Shown piece by piece: positions 45,467-54,227 of a DNA stretch of 64,000 nucleotides. The stretch covers positions 348,376 to 412,375 of the forward strand of contig NZ_FOYW01000001.1 of NCBI RefSeq assembly GCF_900115285.1, given 5' to 3'. Source of the DNA: Marinobacter daqiaonensis. Lineage in GTDB: Bacteria > Pseudomonadota > Gammaproteobacteria > Pseudomonadales > Oleiphilaceae. The position numbers were made by a program, and so were the translations under genes. Numbering within the stretch: the first letter of the stretch is position 1; each line of letters starts with the position of its first letter. Under the pieces are notes generated by a model. It was not told the DNA's origin and did no database searches. It saw only the letters and a list, made by a program, of their open reading frames with translations.

Positions 45467-47083
45467 TCAGCCCTCTATCCTGAAATAACGCATCATCCCC
45501 GCATCTTCATGTTCCATGTTATGGCAGTGGTACATATAGAGGCCATCAAAGCGCTCGAACTTCATCGCCAGTTGCACCGTTTCCCGGGGCATGACCAGAA
45601 CCGTGTCATGCCAGCCGGAGTCCACCAGACCCTGTCGCACACTGTCCCGGCTGCCACCTCTTCGCCCCAAGACGTTAAACTGCAAACCGTGAATGTGGAT
45701 AGGGTGGGGCATGGGTGTGTTGTTCCGGAATTCCCAGATTTCCGTGTCGCCAAGGCGAACTTTCTCGTCATCCGCGACACTGGTTCCCTCAAAACGCCGG
45801 CCGTTAATGGCAAAACCCCGCATCATTACCATGCTTAACTCAAACGGTCGGACTCGAGTGGCAGTGTTTACCGGAATCTTTTGCCGGTGCAATCCTAACT
45901 GCGCCGGTAGCTGTCCGCTGGCCTCTACCGATTCGGCCACCTCCAGCCTGGTCAGGGTGAACCGGCTGCCAACGGGGAGGGCGGAGCTGCTCATCATTCC
46001 CATACCGCCCATCATACCGCCGCCCATCATACCGCCGCCCATCATGCCGCCGTCCATCATGCCGCCCCTCATCATTCCGGCATCGTAATGGTCGCTGATG
46101 AGCTCGAGCGAGCGTCCTGGTTCTGACTCGGAAAGATCTACCCAGATATCAAGTCGCTGAGCCGGAGCCAACATGACATAAGGCCTTTCTTCCGGTTCGC
46201 GAAGAAGGCCACCGTCGGCGCCGATAACCGTGACGGGGCGTCCGTCACTCCAGGCCAGTTTATAGATGCGGGCATTGGAGCCGTTCAGGACCCGAACCCT
46301 GTAGGGTCGGCTGGCGACCTTCCGTGTGGCGGGAGGTACTCCGTTGACCAACATGCGGTCTCCCAGGAAACCCCGCATACGTTCCATCATTCCGCCCATA
46401 CCGCCGTCCAGATAAACCAGTTCGTTGGCGCCGGTAAAGGTTCGGTCCTGAAGAACAAGCAGTAATTCATTATCGCCGGACGGCAGCTCCAGATCCCGTT
46501 CTTCATCATCCTCAATGATCAGAAGCCCGGCGAGGCCCGCATAACTCTGGAACCCCACACGACCACCCTGCTCGCCGTGAGCATGGGAGTGGTACCAGAA
46601 CAGTCCCGCCCGGTCCAGAACCTCAAAGCCGACCGTCATTGTCTCACCGGGAGGGATAGGCAGTCTTGGCTGACCGTCCACATCGGACGGTACATGAAGC
46701 CCGTGCCAGTGCACGGTGGTGTCCTCGGGCAGTTCGTTGTGGATCTGGATTTTCACTGTCTGGCCACGGCGCAACCGGATGGTGGGTCCCAGGTAGCTGT
46801 CCGGGATTTCGGAGAGGGTATCGCCAGGGCCTTTCAGCAATTTCGCCCTGTAGCGCCATACCTCACTGGGAGCGCCGGGAAGGATGGAAGCCGAGTCGGG
46901 TGTGGCACGAAGGTCCAGCTCGACATCGTATTCCTCTGAATCAAGGCCCAGTGTTCCCGGTTCGGTCGCTATCACGCCATCATCGCACCCGGTTAGAAGA
47001 AACCCCGGCGACAGGGCGAGAAGAAAACCCGTGCCCGCCATGGCCTTCAGTACAGTGCGGCGGTGGAGGCTTTTCCGGCTCAT
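45467..47083 (-). CDS. Met-rich multicopper oxidase (CueO-like), Tat-exported
   Basis: 538 residues from MSRKSLHRRTVLKAMAG, with a twin-arginine signal and then FLLTGC, a lipobox-like site that may anchor it. Copper ligands: HWHGLH (~130), FWYHSHAHGE (~172), HPIHIHGLQF (~474) and YHCHNMEHED (~518). Between them is a Met/Gly repeat of about 30 residues (MMGGG units near residue 340), encoded by tandem 15-bp repeats, likely binding Cu(I). It would oxidise Cu(I) to less toxic Cu(II) in the periplasm. The start is coupled to a small membrane-protein gene. A relic of a second copy lies at 41129-41298. Confidence 0.88.
   Translation of the reverse strand: MSRKSLHRRTVLKAMAGTGFLLALSPGFLLTGCDDGVIATEPGTLGLDSEEYDVELDLRATPDSASILPGAPSEVWRYRAKLLKGPGDTLSEIPDSYLGPTIRLRRGQTVKIQIHNELPEDTTVHWHGLHVPSDVDGQPRLPIPPGETMTVGFEVLDRAGLFWYHSHAHGEQGGRVGFQSYAGLAGLLIIEDDEERDLELPSGDNELLLVLQDRTFTGANELVYLDGGMGGMMERMRGFLGDRMLVNGVPPATRKVASRPYRVRVLNGSNARIYKLAWSDGRPVTVIGADGGLLREPEERPYVMLAPAQRLDIWVDLSESEPGRSLELISDHYDAGMMRGGMMDGGMMGGGMMGGGMMGGMGMMSSSALPVGSRFTLTRLEVAESVEASGQLPAQLGLHRQKIPVNTATRVRPFELSMVMMRGFAINGRRFEGTSVADDEKVRLGDTEIWEFRNNTPMPHPIHIHGLQFNVLGRRGGSRDSVRQGLVDSGWHDTVLVMPRETVQLAMKFERFDGLYMYHCHNMEHEDAGMMRYFRIEG
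45991..46080 (-). repeat. tandem 15-bp repeats encoding Met/Gly run
   Basis: Consecutive units close to CATCATACCGCCGCC (plus strand), with a few substitutions, encode MMGGG/MMDGG on the minus strand inside the multicopper oxidase. Tandem units can expand or contract by slippage without changing frame, altering the number of Met ligands. Confidence 0.8.
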
Positions 47084-47304
47084 CACTTGTTCCGCAGATA
47101 CTTGATCAAGGCCAGAACCCCAAGCACCAGCAGGGCAATCAGAAGTAGCCAGATAATCATCATGAATATCCCCATGATTCCCATACCGGGCATCATAAAG
47201 CCGTCCATCATGCCATCTCCCATTTGGCCGGGCCCCTGGGCCAGACCGAGGGCAGGCAGGAAAATTCCCGCCAGGAGGATCAGTGCCTTTTGTAAATTCG
47301 TCAT
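47083..47304 (-). CDS. small Met-rich membrane protein
   Basis: 73 residues from MTNLQKALILLAG (GGGAGAAA upstream). The signal peptide ends near LGLAQG, followed by a Met/Gly-rich stretch (GQMGDGMMDGFMMPGMGIMG) and a C-terminal transmembrane helix with a KYLRNK tail. The stop overlaps the ATG of the multicopper oxidase by one base. Met clusters suggest periplasmic Cu(I) binding. Family not recognised, but similar small proteins accompany copper genes. Confidence 0.7.
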   Translation of the reverse strand: MTNLQKALILLAGIFLPALGLAQGPGQMGDGMMDGFMMPGMGIMGIFMMIIWLLLIALLVLGVLALIKYLRNK

Positions 47305-47381
47305 CGTGTTTTCTCCCATTTTCAGTTGAGTGACCGATTCCTCGGGTAACAAGGAAATAGACGCCCAGCCCCATGAGTCTT

Positions 47382-47399
47382 GAATACCCGTTGGTATCC
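47382..47399. promoter_or_regulatory. 18-bp dyad upstream of oxidase unit
   Basis: GAATACC-CGTT-GGTATCC is an inverted repeat with one mismatch, ~80 bp upstream of the small Met-rich protein gene. The size and spacing resemble MerR-family (CueR) operators. No cueR is in the window and I cannot define flanking promoter boxes, so this is a candidate only. Confidence 0.35.
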
Positions 47400-47449
47400 T
47401 GCAATTGATACAGCTAACCACTGGGTTCAACATTGATCTGTCATCAGGC

Positions 47450-48784
47450 TCAGACAGCGACGTCGATCACCACCTTTAAGCCGCCGTTTTCGTCAGTCGA
47501 AAAACTCGTCTGCCCCCCGTAGCGGACAACGATCTCCCGGACGATGGCGAGACCAAGGCCGTGGCCGGGCGTTTGCTCGTCCAGGCGCAATCCCCGCTGG
47601 CCCAGGCTCGCCAGGGACCCCTGTTCAACGCCGGGACCGTCATCGGTGACCGTCATTCGGGCCAGGCGCCCGTTCTGGGCCAGGGAGAGTTCAACGTTTT
47701 TTGTCGACCATTTACCCGCATTATCCAGCAGATTTCCCAGAATTTCGTTCAGGTCATGTTCTTCAATGGGCCACCGGCACTCCTCGGGAAGGGACGTCGA
47801 GAGCTCGAAGGACTTTTCCGGGTACAGCCGGCCCAGCATCCATAGCAGGTCCCGGGCCTGTCTGACCGGATAAGCGCTTTTCCCGATCTGAGGCCCCGCA
47901 AACCGGCTGCGGCGCATTTCAGCCTCAAGCTGCCGGTCGATATCACCGAGCCTCGATGCCATTTCACGCCTCAGATCCTCGTCCAGGGGCCGGTTGGCAT
48001 CCTCGAGAATCTGACGGACAGCCGCTATTGGCGTCTTCACGCTGTGGGACAGGTTCGCCAGGGCCTCCCGGGAGCGCTCCAGCCGCTGATCCAGCGAGTC
48101 GAGCAGCTGGTTGAGCTGTTGGACCAGCGGGCGGAATTCTTCGGGGCCTTTCACATCGATCCGCGATATCTCGCCCCCCTGGAGTTTCCTGAGGTTCTCC
48201 TGGAGGGTCACCACCGGTTGCAGGGAAAGGCTGATTCCAACCCAGATGCTGCCCACCAGCAGAACGATCAACAGGATCGAGATCACCGCCGTCCAGGCGT
48301 GCAGCTCGGCCTGTCCCTTTTTTAAAGCCTCCATGTCCTCCGCAACGATAACCGTGACGGGGGAACCGTCGACAAGAAACGACCGGCGATAGGCGAGGAT
48401 GTCGGATGGCGCACCCGGCTCACTGGCATCCCGCACTCTCACGGCACCCTCGTCTCCGGAGGCAAGCAGAGGCCTCAGTAACGGCGCCCAGGATGCCGGC
48501 GAAACCGTCTGGCTGGATGAGGAGGCAATGGCAAAGGCATGATGGAAGACATCCTGGAAATAATCGCCGGTCCTGAGTGCGTCGATTCTGCCTCCGGCCT
48601 GACGTACCTGGTGTTCCAGAAATGCGGCTTCGTCCTGTAGACGGCTCTCGATGAAGTCCCGGGACATCCTCTCCAGCAGGACACCGTGGATGAACCACGC
48701 CAACACCATCAGGCCGATCCCCGCCGGCAACAGCAGCAGCAGGAGCATGCCCCTTACCGAACGGGGCCATTCAGACAGTGTCAT
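47450..48784 (-). CDS. PhoQ-like sensor histidine kinase of copper cluster
   Basis: 444 residues from MTLSEWPRSVRG. TM1 lies at ~14-36, then a ~130-residue periplasmic sensor, TM2 at ~165-187 and a HAMP domain. The phosphoacceptor His is in LSHSVKTPIAAVRQIL, wording typical of the PhoQ/QseC-like class. ATPase boxes: LNEILGNLLDNAGKW, DDGPGVEQG and GHGLGLAIV. Its start overlaps the regulator gene by 14 bp. Position next to cupredoxin and copAB suggests copper sensing, by inference. Confidence 0.88.
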   Translation of the reverse strand: MTLSEWPRSVRGMLLLLLLPAGIGLMVLAWFIHGVLLERMSRDFIESRLQDEAAFLEHQVRQAGGRIDALRTGDYFQDVFHHAFAIASSSSQTVSPASWAPLLRPLLASGDEGAVRVRDASEPGAPSDILAYRRSFLVDGSPVTVIVAEDMEALKKGQAELHAWTAVISILLIVLLVGSIWVGISLSLQPVVTLQENLRKLQGGEISRIDVKGPEEFRPLVQQLNQLLDSLDQRLERSREALANLSHSVKTPIAAVRQILEDANRPLDEDLRREMASRLGDIDRQLEAEMRRSRFAGPQIGKSAYPVRQARDLLWMLGRLYPEKSFELSTSLPEECRWPIEEHDLNEILGNLLDNAGKWSTKNVELSLAQNGRLARMTVTDDGPGVEQGSLASLGQRGLRLDEQTPGHGLGLAIVREIVVRYGGQTSFSTDENGGLKVVIDVAV

Positions 48785-49436
48785 CAAACAGATACCCCTG
48801 ACCACGCCGCGTCCTGATGGTTTCCGCCCCAACCAGCTTCCTGAGTCGGCGGATATACGCCTCAATAACATTTTCACTCGGGCTTTCGTTGAGGCTGTAT
48901 AGCTGCTCGATAAGCTGTTCCTTGGAGAATACCTGGCCGGGTCGACTCATGAGACAGCGGAGCAGACGAAATTCCGTACCGGTCAGGCTGGACTCGCCGC
49001 CGCCTTCCGTTTTGAGGATCTGGCGGTTCTCGTCCAGCTCGAAGCGACCAGCCTTTACCGAGGACATGACTCTGCCTTCGCTGCGTCGCACGATGGCGTG
49101 GAGCCGGGCCACGAGCTCCTCTGTCTGGAATGGCTTGGCCAGGTAGTCATCGGCTCCGGCCTTGAGGCCGTTCACCTTATCCTGCCAGTCGCCTCTGGCA
49201 GTCAGGATCAGTACCGGGAAGTCGATTCCGCCGCCACGCCATTTCCGCAACACATCCAGACCGTTGCCATCGGGCAGACCCAGGTCGAGAACACCCGCGC
49301 GATAGTCCTCCTGCTCGCCCAGAACTCTTGCCTCACGGGCGGTGGATGCCACATCCACGCTGAAACCGACTTTTTCCAGCTGGCTCGCGAGCCCGTTGGC
49401 CAGCAGGTGGTCATCTTCCACCAACAATAGTCGCAT
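48771..49436 (-). CDS. OmpR/PhoP-family response regulator of copper cluster
   Basis: 221 residues from MRLLLVEDDHLLANGL. Receiver: acidic pocket EDD, phospho-Asp in GVLDLGLPDGNG, Thr in ILTARGDW and Lys in YLAKPFQTEE. The C-terminal winged helix includes SLTGTEFRLLRCLMSRPGQ and VIEAYIRRLRKLVG. It is divergent from the cupredoxin gene, with paired 11-bp-period direct repeats between them that fit operators of this family. Confidence 0.9.
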   Translation of the reverse strand: MRLLLVEDDHLLANGLASQLEKVGFSVDVASTAREARVLGEQEDYRAGVLDLGLPDGNGLDVLRKWRGGGIDFPVLILTARGDWQDKVNGLKAGADDYLAKPFQTEELVARLHAIVRRSEGRVMSSVKAGRFELDENRQILKTEGGGESSLTGTEFRLLRCLMSRPGQVFSKEQLIEQLYSLNESPSENVIEAYIRRLRKLVGAETIRTRRGQGYLFDDTV

Positions 49437-49487
49437 TCGCTGTTTTTCTCCCGGAACCTGCATGAACAGCCAGTATCGCAGAATGAT

Positions 49488-49504
49488 CTGAATCGAGGCT
49501 GAAC
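49488..49504 (-). promoter_or_regulatory. direct-repeat operator facing the regulator genes
   Basis: CTGAAT-N5-CTGAAC on the plus strand reads GTTCAG-N5-ATTCAG on the minus strand, a hexamer direct repeat with an 11-bp period like PhoP boxes. It lies ~50 bp upstream of the response-regulator start and likely mediates autoregulation. Confidence 0.6.
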
Positions 49505-49520
49505 GATACGTAATCCCGTT

Positions 49521-49537
49521 ATTCAGCAAGGATTCAG
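49521..49537 (+). promoter_or_regulatory. direct-repeat operator facing the cupredoxin-copAB operon
   Basis: ATTCAG (49521-49526), CAAGG, ATTCAG (49532-49537): the same hexamer and spacing as the neighbouring box but on the other strand, ~100 bp before the cupredoxin ATG. Together they form mirror-image boxes for two divergent promoters. Confidence 0.65.
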
Positions 49538-49634
49538 GTTAATGGGCGATGGTAGCAACCGTTTCCGGACATTGCTCAAATTTCAGGGCAGGGCAACAGG
49601 CGTCGAACGGAAAACCATTACAGGAGAAAACCGG

Positions 49635-50174
49635 ATGAAAGCATCACATCTCATGGTTGCAGCAGCAGCCTTTTCCATGTCTGCGGCCGCTCTCGGGGCA
49701 GGAGCCCACGGCCAGGGGCATGGACACGGAGGTGGTTCAGCCATGGGCGAGGCCGCCAAGGCATCGGAATCCGCCCGGACCATTACCGTTGAAATGCACG
49801 ACAACTACTACGAGCCCGAATCCATCACCGTGAAGCCCGGAGAAACCGTGCGGTTCGTGATTGAAAACAAGGGCGCCCTGGTGCACGAGTTCAACCTCGG
49901 TACCGCGCAAATGCACGAGACTCACCAGCGATCCATGCAGATGATGGTGGACCACGGAGTCATCAGGGGTGATCACATCGATCACAGGATGATGGAAATG
50001 GACATGGGCGACGGCCATTCCATGAAGCACGATGCCCCCAACGCGGTGCTGATGGAGCCCGGTGAGACAAAAGAGATTGTCTGGCGTTTCGGCGGTGCCA
50101 CCGATCTGGAGTTTGCCTGCAACGTGCCGGGGCACTACCAGGCAGGCATGTATGGGGATATCGAGTTTGAATAG
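49635..50174 (+). CDS. periplasmic cupredoxin
   Basis: 179 residues from MKASHLMVAAAAFSMSAAA (AGGAG 9 nt upstream), a Sec signal. The mature protein starts with a His/Gly-rich metal-binding stretch (HGQGHGHGGG), then the cupredoxin fold: VEMHDNYYEPESITVKPGETV, the first Cu ligand in LVHEFNLGT, and Cys-His-Met in FACNVPGHYQAGMYG. A Met/His-rich insertion (HRMMEMDMGDGHSMKH) lies between. It binds copper and may shuttle it or electrons to the CopA oxidase encoded next. Confidence 0.88.
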   Translation: MKASHLMVAAAAFSMSAAALGAGAHGQGHGHGGGSAMGEAAKASESARTITVEMHDNYYEPESITVKPGETVRFVIENKGALVHEFNLGTAQMHETHQRSMQMMVDHGVIRGDHIDHRMMEMDMGDGHSMKHDAPNAVLMEPGETKEIVWRFGGATDLEFACNVPGHYQAGMYGDIEFE

Positions 50175-50178
50175 GCGG

Positions 50179-51885
50179 GTGCATGCATTGAAAAGGTCCA
50201 TTCTAACGGCCCTGCTGGCCGGTTTTGCTTCCCTGGCTGTCAATGCCGGTGAGTACAACATTTCCGTTGACCGGGTCCAGATCGACACCGGCGACTTTGT
50301 CAAAGAGGGGATTGGCTACAACGGGGCATCACCGGGGCCGATACTGCGCTTCCGGGAAGGGGAGGAGGTGACCATCAATGTCACCAATAACCTGGATGAG
50401 ATGACGTCCATCCACTGGCATGGCCTCATCCTTCCGTTCGAGCAGGATGGGGTACCGGGTATCAGCTTCCCGGGCATCAGGCCGGGGGAGACGTTCACCT
50501 ATCAGTTTCCGATTGTGCAGGCCGGCACTTACTGGTTCCACAGCCATTCCGGCTTCCAGGAACCCAACGGGGCCTATGGCGCAATTGTGATCGAGCCCGA
50601 GGGCCGGGAACCCTTCCGCTATGATCGGGAGTATGTGGTGCAACTCACCGACAAGCACCCTCACTCCGGCGACCGCATCATGCGCAATCTGAAAACGTCG
50701 GCGGACTACTACAACCGTCAGCAGCAGACGGTGGGTGATTTCTTCAGCGAATCCGCCAGGAACGGTTTCGTGGCGACGCTGAGGGACCGCATGATGTGGG
50801 GCGAGATGCGCATGATGAAGGCGGATATCGAGGACGTCCAGGGTTTCACCGGGCTCATCAACGGCAAGGGCCCGGAGCAGAACTGGACTGGCCTGTTCGA
50901 GCCCGGTGAGCGGATTCGCCTGCGGTTCATCAATTCCTCCGCCATGACCTATTTCGATATCCGCATTCCCGGTCTCACAATGACCGTGGTTCAGGCCGAC
51001 GGCAATAACGTGCAGCCGGTCAATGTTGATGAATTCCGACTTGGCGTGGCGGAAACCTACGACGTCATCGTCCACATCAGGGATGAAGAGGCTTACACCA
51101 TCTTCGCCGAATCCATGGGACGTTCCGGCTTCGCCCGGGGCACCCTGGCACCGAAAGAGGGTATGACCGCTGACGTACCGGAACTGAGGGAGCCACCGCT
51201 GTTGACCATGGCGGACATGGCCGGACACATGGACCATGGCGACATGAACGATGATGACATGGCCGGTATGGATCACGGTGGCGCAGCAATGGGTTCCGGC
51301 ATGGACCACAGCGCCATGGGCCACGGCAATATGGATCAGGGTAGCGGAAGCTCGCTGCCGCAGGACCCTTTCTATGCCCAGGGCAGCGGGTTGACCCCTG
51401 TCGCCAGTAATGGTGGCAGGTTCCTGTCATACGCCGATCTCAGGGCCCAGAATCCCCTGTACGAGTACCGGGAGCCGACACGGGAAATCGAGCTTCGCCT
51501 GACCGGCAACATGGAACGCTATGAGTGGAGCATCAACGGGATTAAATACGAAGATGCGGATCCCATCGTGCTCCAGTACGGCGAGCGGGTGCGTTTCAAG
51601 TTCGTCAACGAGACCATGATGACCCACCCCATGCACCTCCATGGCATGTGGTCCATCCTCGATGTGGGGGAGGGCAAATGGAACCCCCTCAAACACGTCA
51701 TCAGCGTTGCGCCCGCCACCACGGTCTACATGGAAACGGAGGTGGATGCCCCCGGTGAATGGGCTTTCCACTGCCATCTTTCCTACCACGCCGCCGCAGG
51801 GATGTTCCGCAAGATCGTGGTTGAGGGTGGCCCCGACGACCAGGTGGACGTCAGCGCCGTAGCCCGTGAAGGAGGTGATGCATGA
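50179..51885 (+). CDS. copA: copper-resistance multicopper oxidase CopA
   Basis: About 568 residues from a GTG four bases after the cupredoxin stop (TTG at 50188 or ATG at 50152 are alternatives). It has a Sec-type signal (ILTALLAGFASLAVNA) in place of the usual twin-arginine one. Copper ligands are in SIHWHGLILP, YWFHSHSGFQ, HPMHLHGMWS and FHCHLSYHAAAGM. A Met/His/Asp-rich stretch near residues 345-395 (MDHGDMNDDDMAGMDHGG) is the typical CopA copper-loading region. It acts in the periplasm with CopB. Confidence 0.9.
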   Translation: MHALKRSILTALLAGFASLAVNAGEYNISVDRVQIDTGDFVKEGIGYNGASPGPILRFREGEEVTINVTNNLDEMTSIHWHGLILPFEQDGVPGISFPGIRPGETFTYQFPIVQAGTYWFHSHSGFQEPNGAYGAIVIEPEGREPFRYDREYVVQLTDKHPHSGDRIMRNLKTSADYYNRQQQTVGDFFSESARNGFVATLRDRMMWGEMRMMKADIEDVQGFTGLINGKGPEQNWTGLFEPGERIRLRFINSSAMTYFDIRIPGLTMTVVQADGNNVQPVNVDEFRLGVAETYDVIVHIRDEEAYTIFAESMGRSGFARGTLAPKEGMTADVPELREPPLLTMADMAGHMDHGDMNDDDMAGMDHGGAAMGSGMDHSAMGHGNMDQGSGSSLPQDPFYAQGSGLTPVASNGGRFLSYADLRAQNPLYEYREPTREIELRLTGNMERYEWSINGIKYEDADPIVLQYGERVRFKFVNETMMTHPMHLHGMWSILDVGEGKWNPLKHVISVAPATTVYMETEVDAPGEWAFHCHLSYHAAAGMFRKIVVEGGPDDQVDVSAVAREGGDA

Positions 51886-52622
51886 AATCATGGTCCAGAG
51901 GCGTGCTCCTGCTACCTTTGATCGTGGCTCCCGTTCTCTCCGCCCATGCCGACAAGGACAGGGCAGTTGACGCCCACAGTGCTGGCGCCCAGTGGGGAAT
52001 CGGCGCGGAGAAATTCGAATACCGCTACAGCGATACCGGCGAGGAACTGGCGGTTGTGGAGGGCGACGCCTTCTACGGTAGCGATGAACTCAAGTTCCGG
52101 TGGCTGTTCGAGGGCGAGTGGGAAGAAACCCACGATGCCTGGGAAACCGTGGAAAACCAGTTCGTTGCCCAGGTTCCGGTGGACGATTTCTGGGATGCCA
52201 AAGGCGGTATCCGGATTGATACCCCGAAAGGCCCGGACCGGGTGTATGGGGTGCTGGGACTCACTGGCCTTGCACCTTACTGGTTTGAAATCGATACCAA
52301 CCTTTATCTGAGCGACGAAGGGGATGCCTCGGTGGATTTCGAGGCCGAATACGAACTGCTGATCACCAACTACTGGATCGTGTCGGCCACCTTCGAAACC
52401 ATGGTGGCATTATCAGAGGACAGGGAGATCGGCGTTGGCAAAGGCCTGAACTACACTGAAATGGGATTGCGGCTGAGCTATGACCTGATCGACCGGGCTT
52501 TCTCGCCCTATGTCGGGGTGGTTCACGAACGCAAGTTCGGCGATACAGCGGATTTCGCGGAAGGCGATGGCGGAAGCACCGAAGACTGGTTCGCGGTAAT
52601 CGGGGCCAGAATCGCTTTCTAA
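51882..52622 (+). CDS. copB: copper-resistance outer-membrane protein CopB
   Basis: A 246-residue protein of the CopB family (PF05275), with a signal peptide (LLLPLIVAPVLSAHA) and alternating strands of a beta barrel, e.g. WGIGAEKFEYRYSD, LKFRWLFEGEWEETHDAWE and DLIDRAFSPYVGVVHERKFG, ending in aromatic IGARIAF. The usual Met/His-rich N-terminal region is reduced here. Its start overlaps the copA stop (ATGA). Confidence 0.92.
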   Translation: MKSWSRGVLLLPLIVAPVLSAHADKDRAVDAHSAGAQWGIGAEKFEYRYSDTGEELAVVEGDAFYGSDELKFRWLFEGEWEETHDAWETVENQFVAQVPVDDFWDAKGGIRIDTPKGPDRVYGVLGLTGLAPYWFEIDTNLYLSDEGDASVDFEAEYELLITNYWIVSATFETMVALSEDREIGVGKGLNYTEMGLRLSYDLIDRAFSPYVGVVHERKFGDTADFAEGDGGSTEDWFAVIGARIAF

Positions 52623-52630
52623 CCTCTCCG

Positions 52631-52665
52631 GAAACAACCCAGGGCAGTCAGCCCCGGGTTGTTTC
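52631..52665 (+). terminator. strong terminator after copB
   Basis: GAAACAACCC-A-GGGC, 5-nt loop, GCCC-C-GGGTTGTTTC: a long near-perfect stem with a single mismatched pair and T-rich 3' side, 8 bp after the copB stop. It closes the cupredoxin-copAB operon. Confidence 0.85.
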
Positions 52666-52842
52666 CCGGTTCAGGATTCGTTGTCGGTCCGTCCACCCTG
52701 ACGTGCAGGGAAGCGCGGACTTGTTCAGCCCCTATCCGGATTTTCAAGGAAGTGACAGACCCAGAGCAGGCCGGCTGAAAGGGATAACACGGTGCCTTTC
52801 CGCTGTCCCCAGATTCCACGGATGAAAGCTTCAGGAGACAAC

Positions 52843-54198
52843 ATGAGCAGGGAGCAGGACAGAACCACCCATTACAAGGAAGGCAGCCTGTCGTTGGCAG
52901 GTACCGTCATGCTGGGAACCGGCGTCATGATCGGTGCAGGTATTTTCGCTCTGACCGGGCAGATGGCCCAGATGACGGGCGCTCTCTTTCCGCTGGCGTT
53001 TCTGGCCGCCGCTGTGATCGTCAGCTTCAGCGCCTATTCCTATATCAAGATCTCCAACGCCTGGCCATCCGCCGGCGGCATCGGCATGTATCTCCACAAG
53101 GCCTACGGAAACCGGCTTCCCACGGCGTTCAACGCTCTGCTGATGTATTTCTCCATGGTGATCGCCCAGAGCTTCCTGGCGCGGACCTTTGGCGCCTACA
53201 CCATGCAACTTTTCGGTGGCGACGAAAGCGGGCGCATGGTACCCGTTCTCGGTGTGTCGCTCATCATCGCGGCGTTTCTGGTCAACCTGTTGAGCAACCG
53301 GCTGATTCAGACCGTGGCGTCCTTCATCGGGATCCTGAAAATTGGCGGCATACTGATATTCGGGATCGTAGGGGTGTGGCTGGCAGACAGCATTGCAATC
53401 AACATTTCGAGCCCCGGTGAAAAAGGATCAGTCGGTAATTTCCTTGGGGCTACCGCCCTGGGGATACTGGCGTTCAAGGGTTTCACAACAATCACCAACA
53501 GCGGCTCGGAGATCAAGGACCCCCATCGCAATGTCGGCCGGGCCATCGTGATTTCCATTGCCGCCTGCGTGGTGATCTACGGCCTGGTTGGTTTCGCCGT
53601 CGCCAGCAACCTGTCCCTGGCCGAAATCATCGAGACACGGGACTACTCCCTTGCTGCGGCCGCACGCCCGGCACTCGGGCAATACGCTGTCTGGTTTACC
53701 GTGGCGATTGCCATGATGGCGACCGCCGGTGGCATTCTGGCCAGCATCTTTGCCGTCTCGCGCATGTTGGCCATGCTCACGGAAATGAAGCTCGTTCCTC
53801 ACCGGCACTTTGGTATGCCGGGCAGTATCCAGAAGCACACCCTGGTCTACACCGTGGTGCTGGGAGTGTTTCTGACAGCGTTTTTCGACCTCACCCGGAT
53901 CGCAGCGCTGGGTATCGTGTTTTATCTGATCATGGACATCGCTATCCACTGGGGGGTGCTTCGCTATCTGCGCAAGGATATAAACGCCAACCCCTGGGTG
54001 CCGGCCATTGCCATTTTCCTGGACCTGATCGCCCTTGGGGGCTTTGTCTGGGTCAAGCTGAATTCCGATCCTTTCGTGATCGGTGTGGCCGTCGGAACCA
54101 TGATCGTTATTGCGATCGCGGAGCAGATTTTCCTGAAGAGAACAGCCGGTATAGAGCCGCCGGATGATGAACAATCTCAAACCCATCACCAACACTGA
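52843..54198 (+). CDS. APC superfamily amino-acid permease
   Basis: 451 residues from MSREQDRTTHYKEG (AGGAGAC upstream). About 12 predicted helices. The APC core motif GTGVMIGAGIFALTGQ is in TM1, and KGFTTITNSGSEIKDPHRNVGRAI is the TM6-loop signature (core GSEIKDPHRNVGRAI). The substrate, an amino acid, polyamine or perhaps a metal chelate, is unknown. Its place between copB and a copper ATPase suggests a link to metal stress. Confidence 0.85.
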   Translation: MSREQDRTTHYKEGSLSLAGTVMLGTGVMIGAGIFALTGQMAQMTGALFPLAFLAAAVIVSFSAYSYIKISNAWPSAGGIGMYLHKAYGNRLPTAFNALLMYFSMVIAQSFLARTFGAYTMQLFGGDESGRMVPVLGVSLIIAAFLVNLLSNRLIQTVASFIGILKIGGILIFGIVGVWLADSIAINISSPGEKGSVGNFLGATALGILAFKGFTTITNSGSEIKDPHRNVGRAIVISIAACVVIYGLVGFAVASNLSLAEIIETRDYSLAAAARPALGQYAVWFTVAIAMMATAGGILASIFAVSRMLAMLTEMKLVPHRHFGMPGSIQKHTLVYTVVLGVFLTAFFDLTRIAALGIVFYLIMDIAIHWGVLRYLRKDINANPWVPAIAIFLDLIALGGFVWVKLNSDPFVIGVAVGTMIVIAIAEQIFLKRTAGIEPPDDEQSQTHHQH

Positions 54199-54227
54199 GA
54201 CCAACGGTATGAATGGAGATTTACACC

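Noticed and set aside
45991-46080. Tandem 15-bp units considered as an attachment or recombination site
   Set aside because: They keep the reading frame and encode a Met/Gly loop inside a complete oxidase gene.
49542-49634. Upstream extension of the cupredoxin gene
   Set aside because: The extra 31 codons precede a clear AGGAG-ATG and signal peptide, and overlap the likely promoter.
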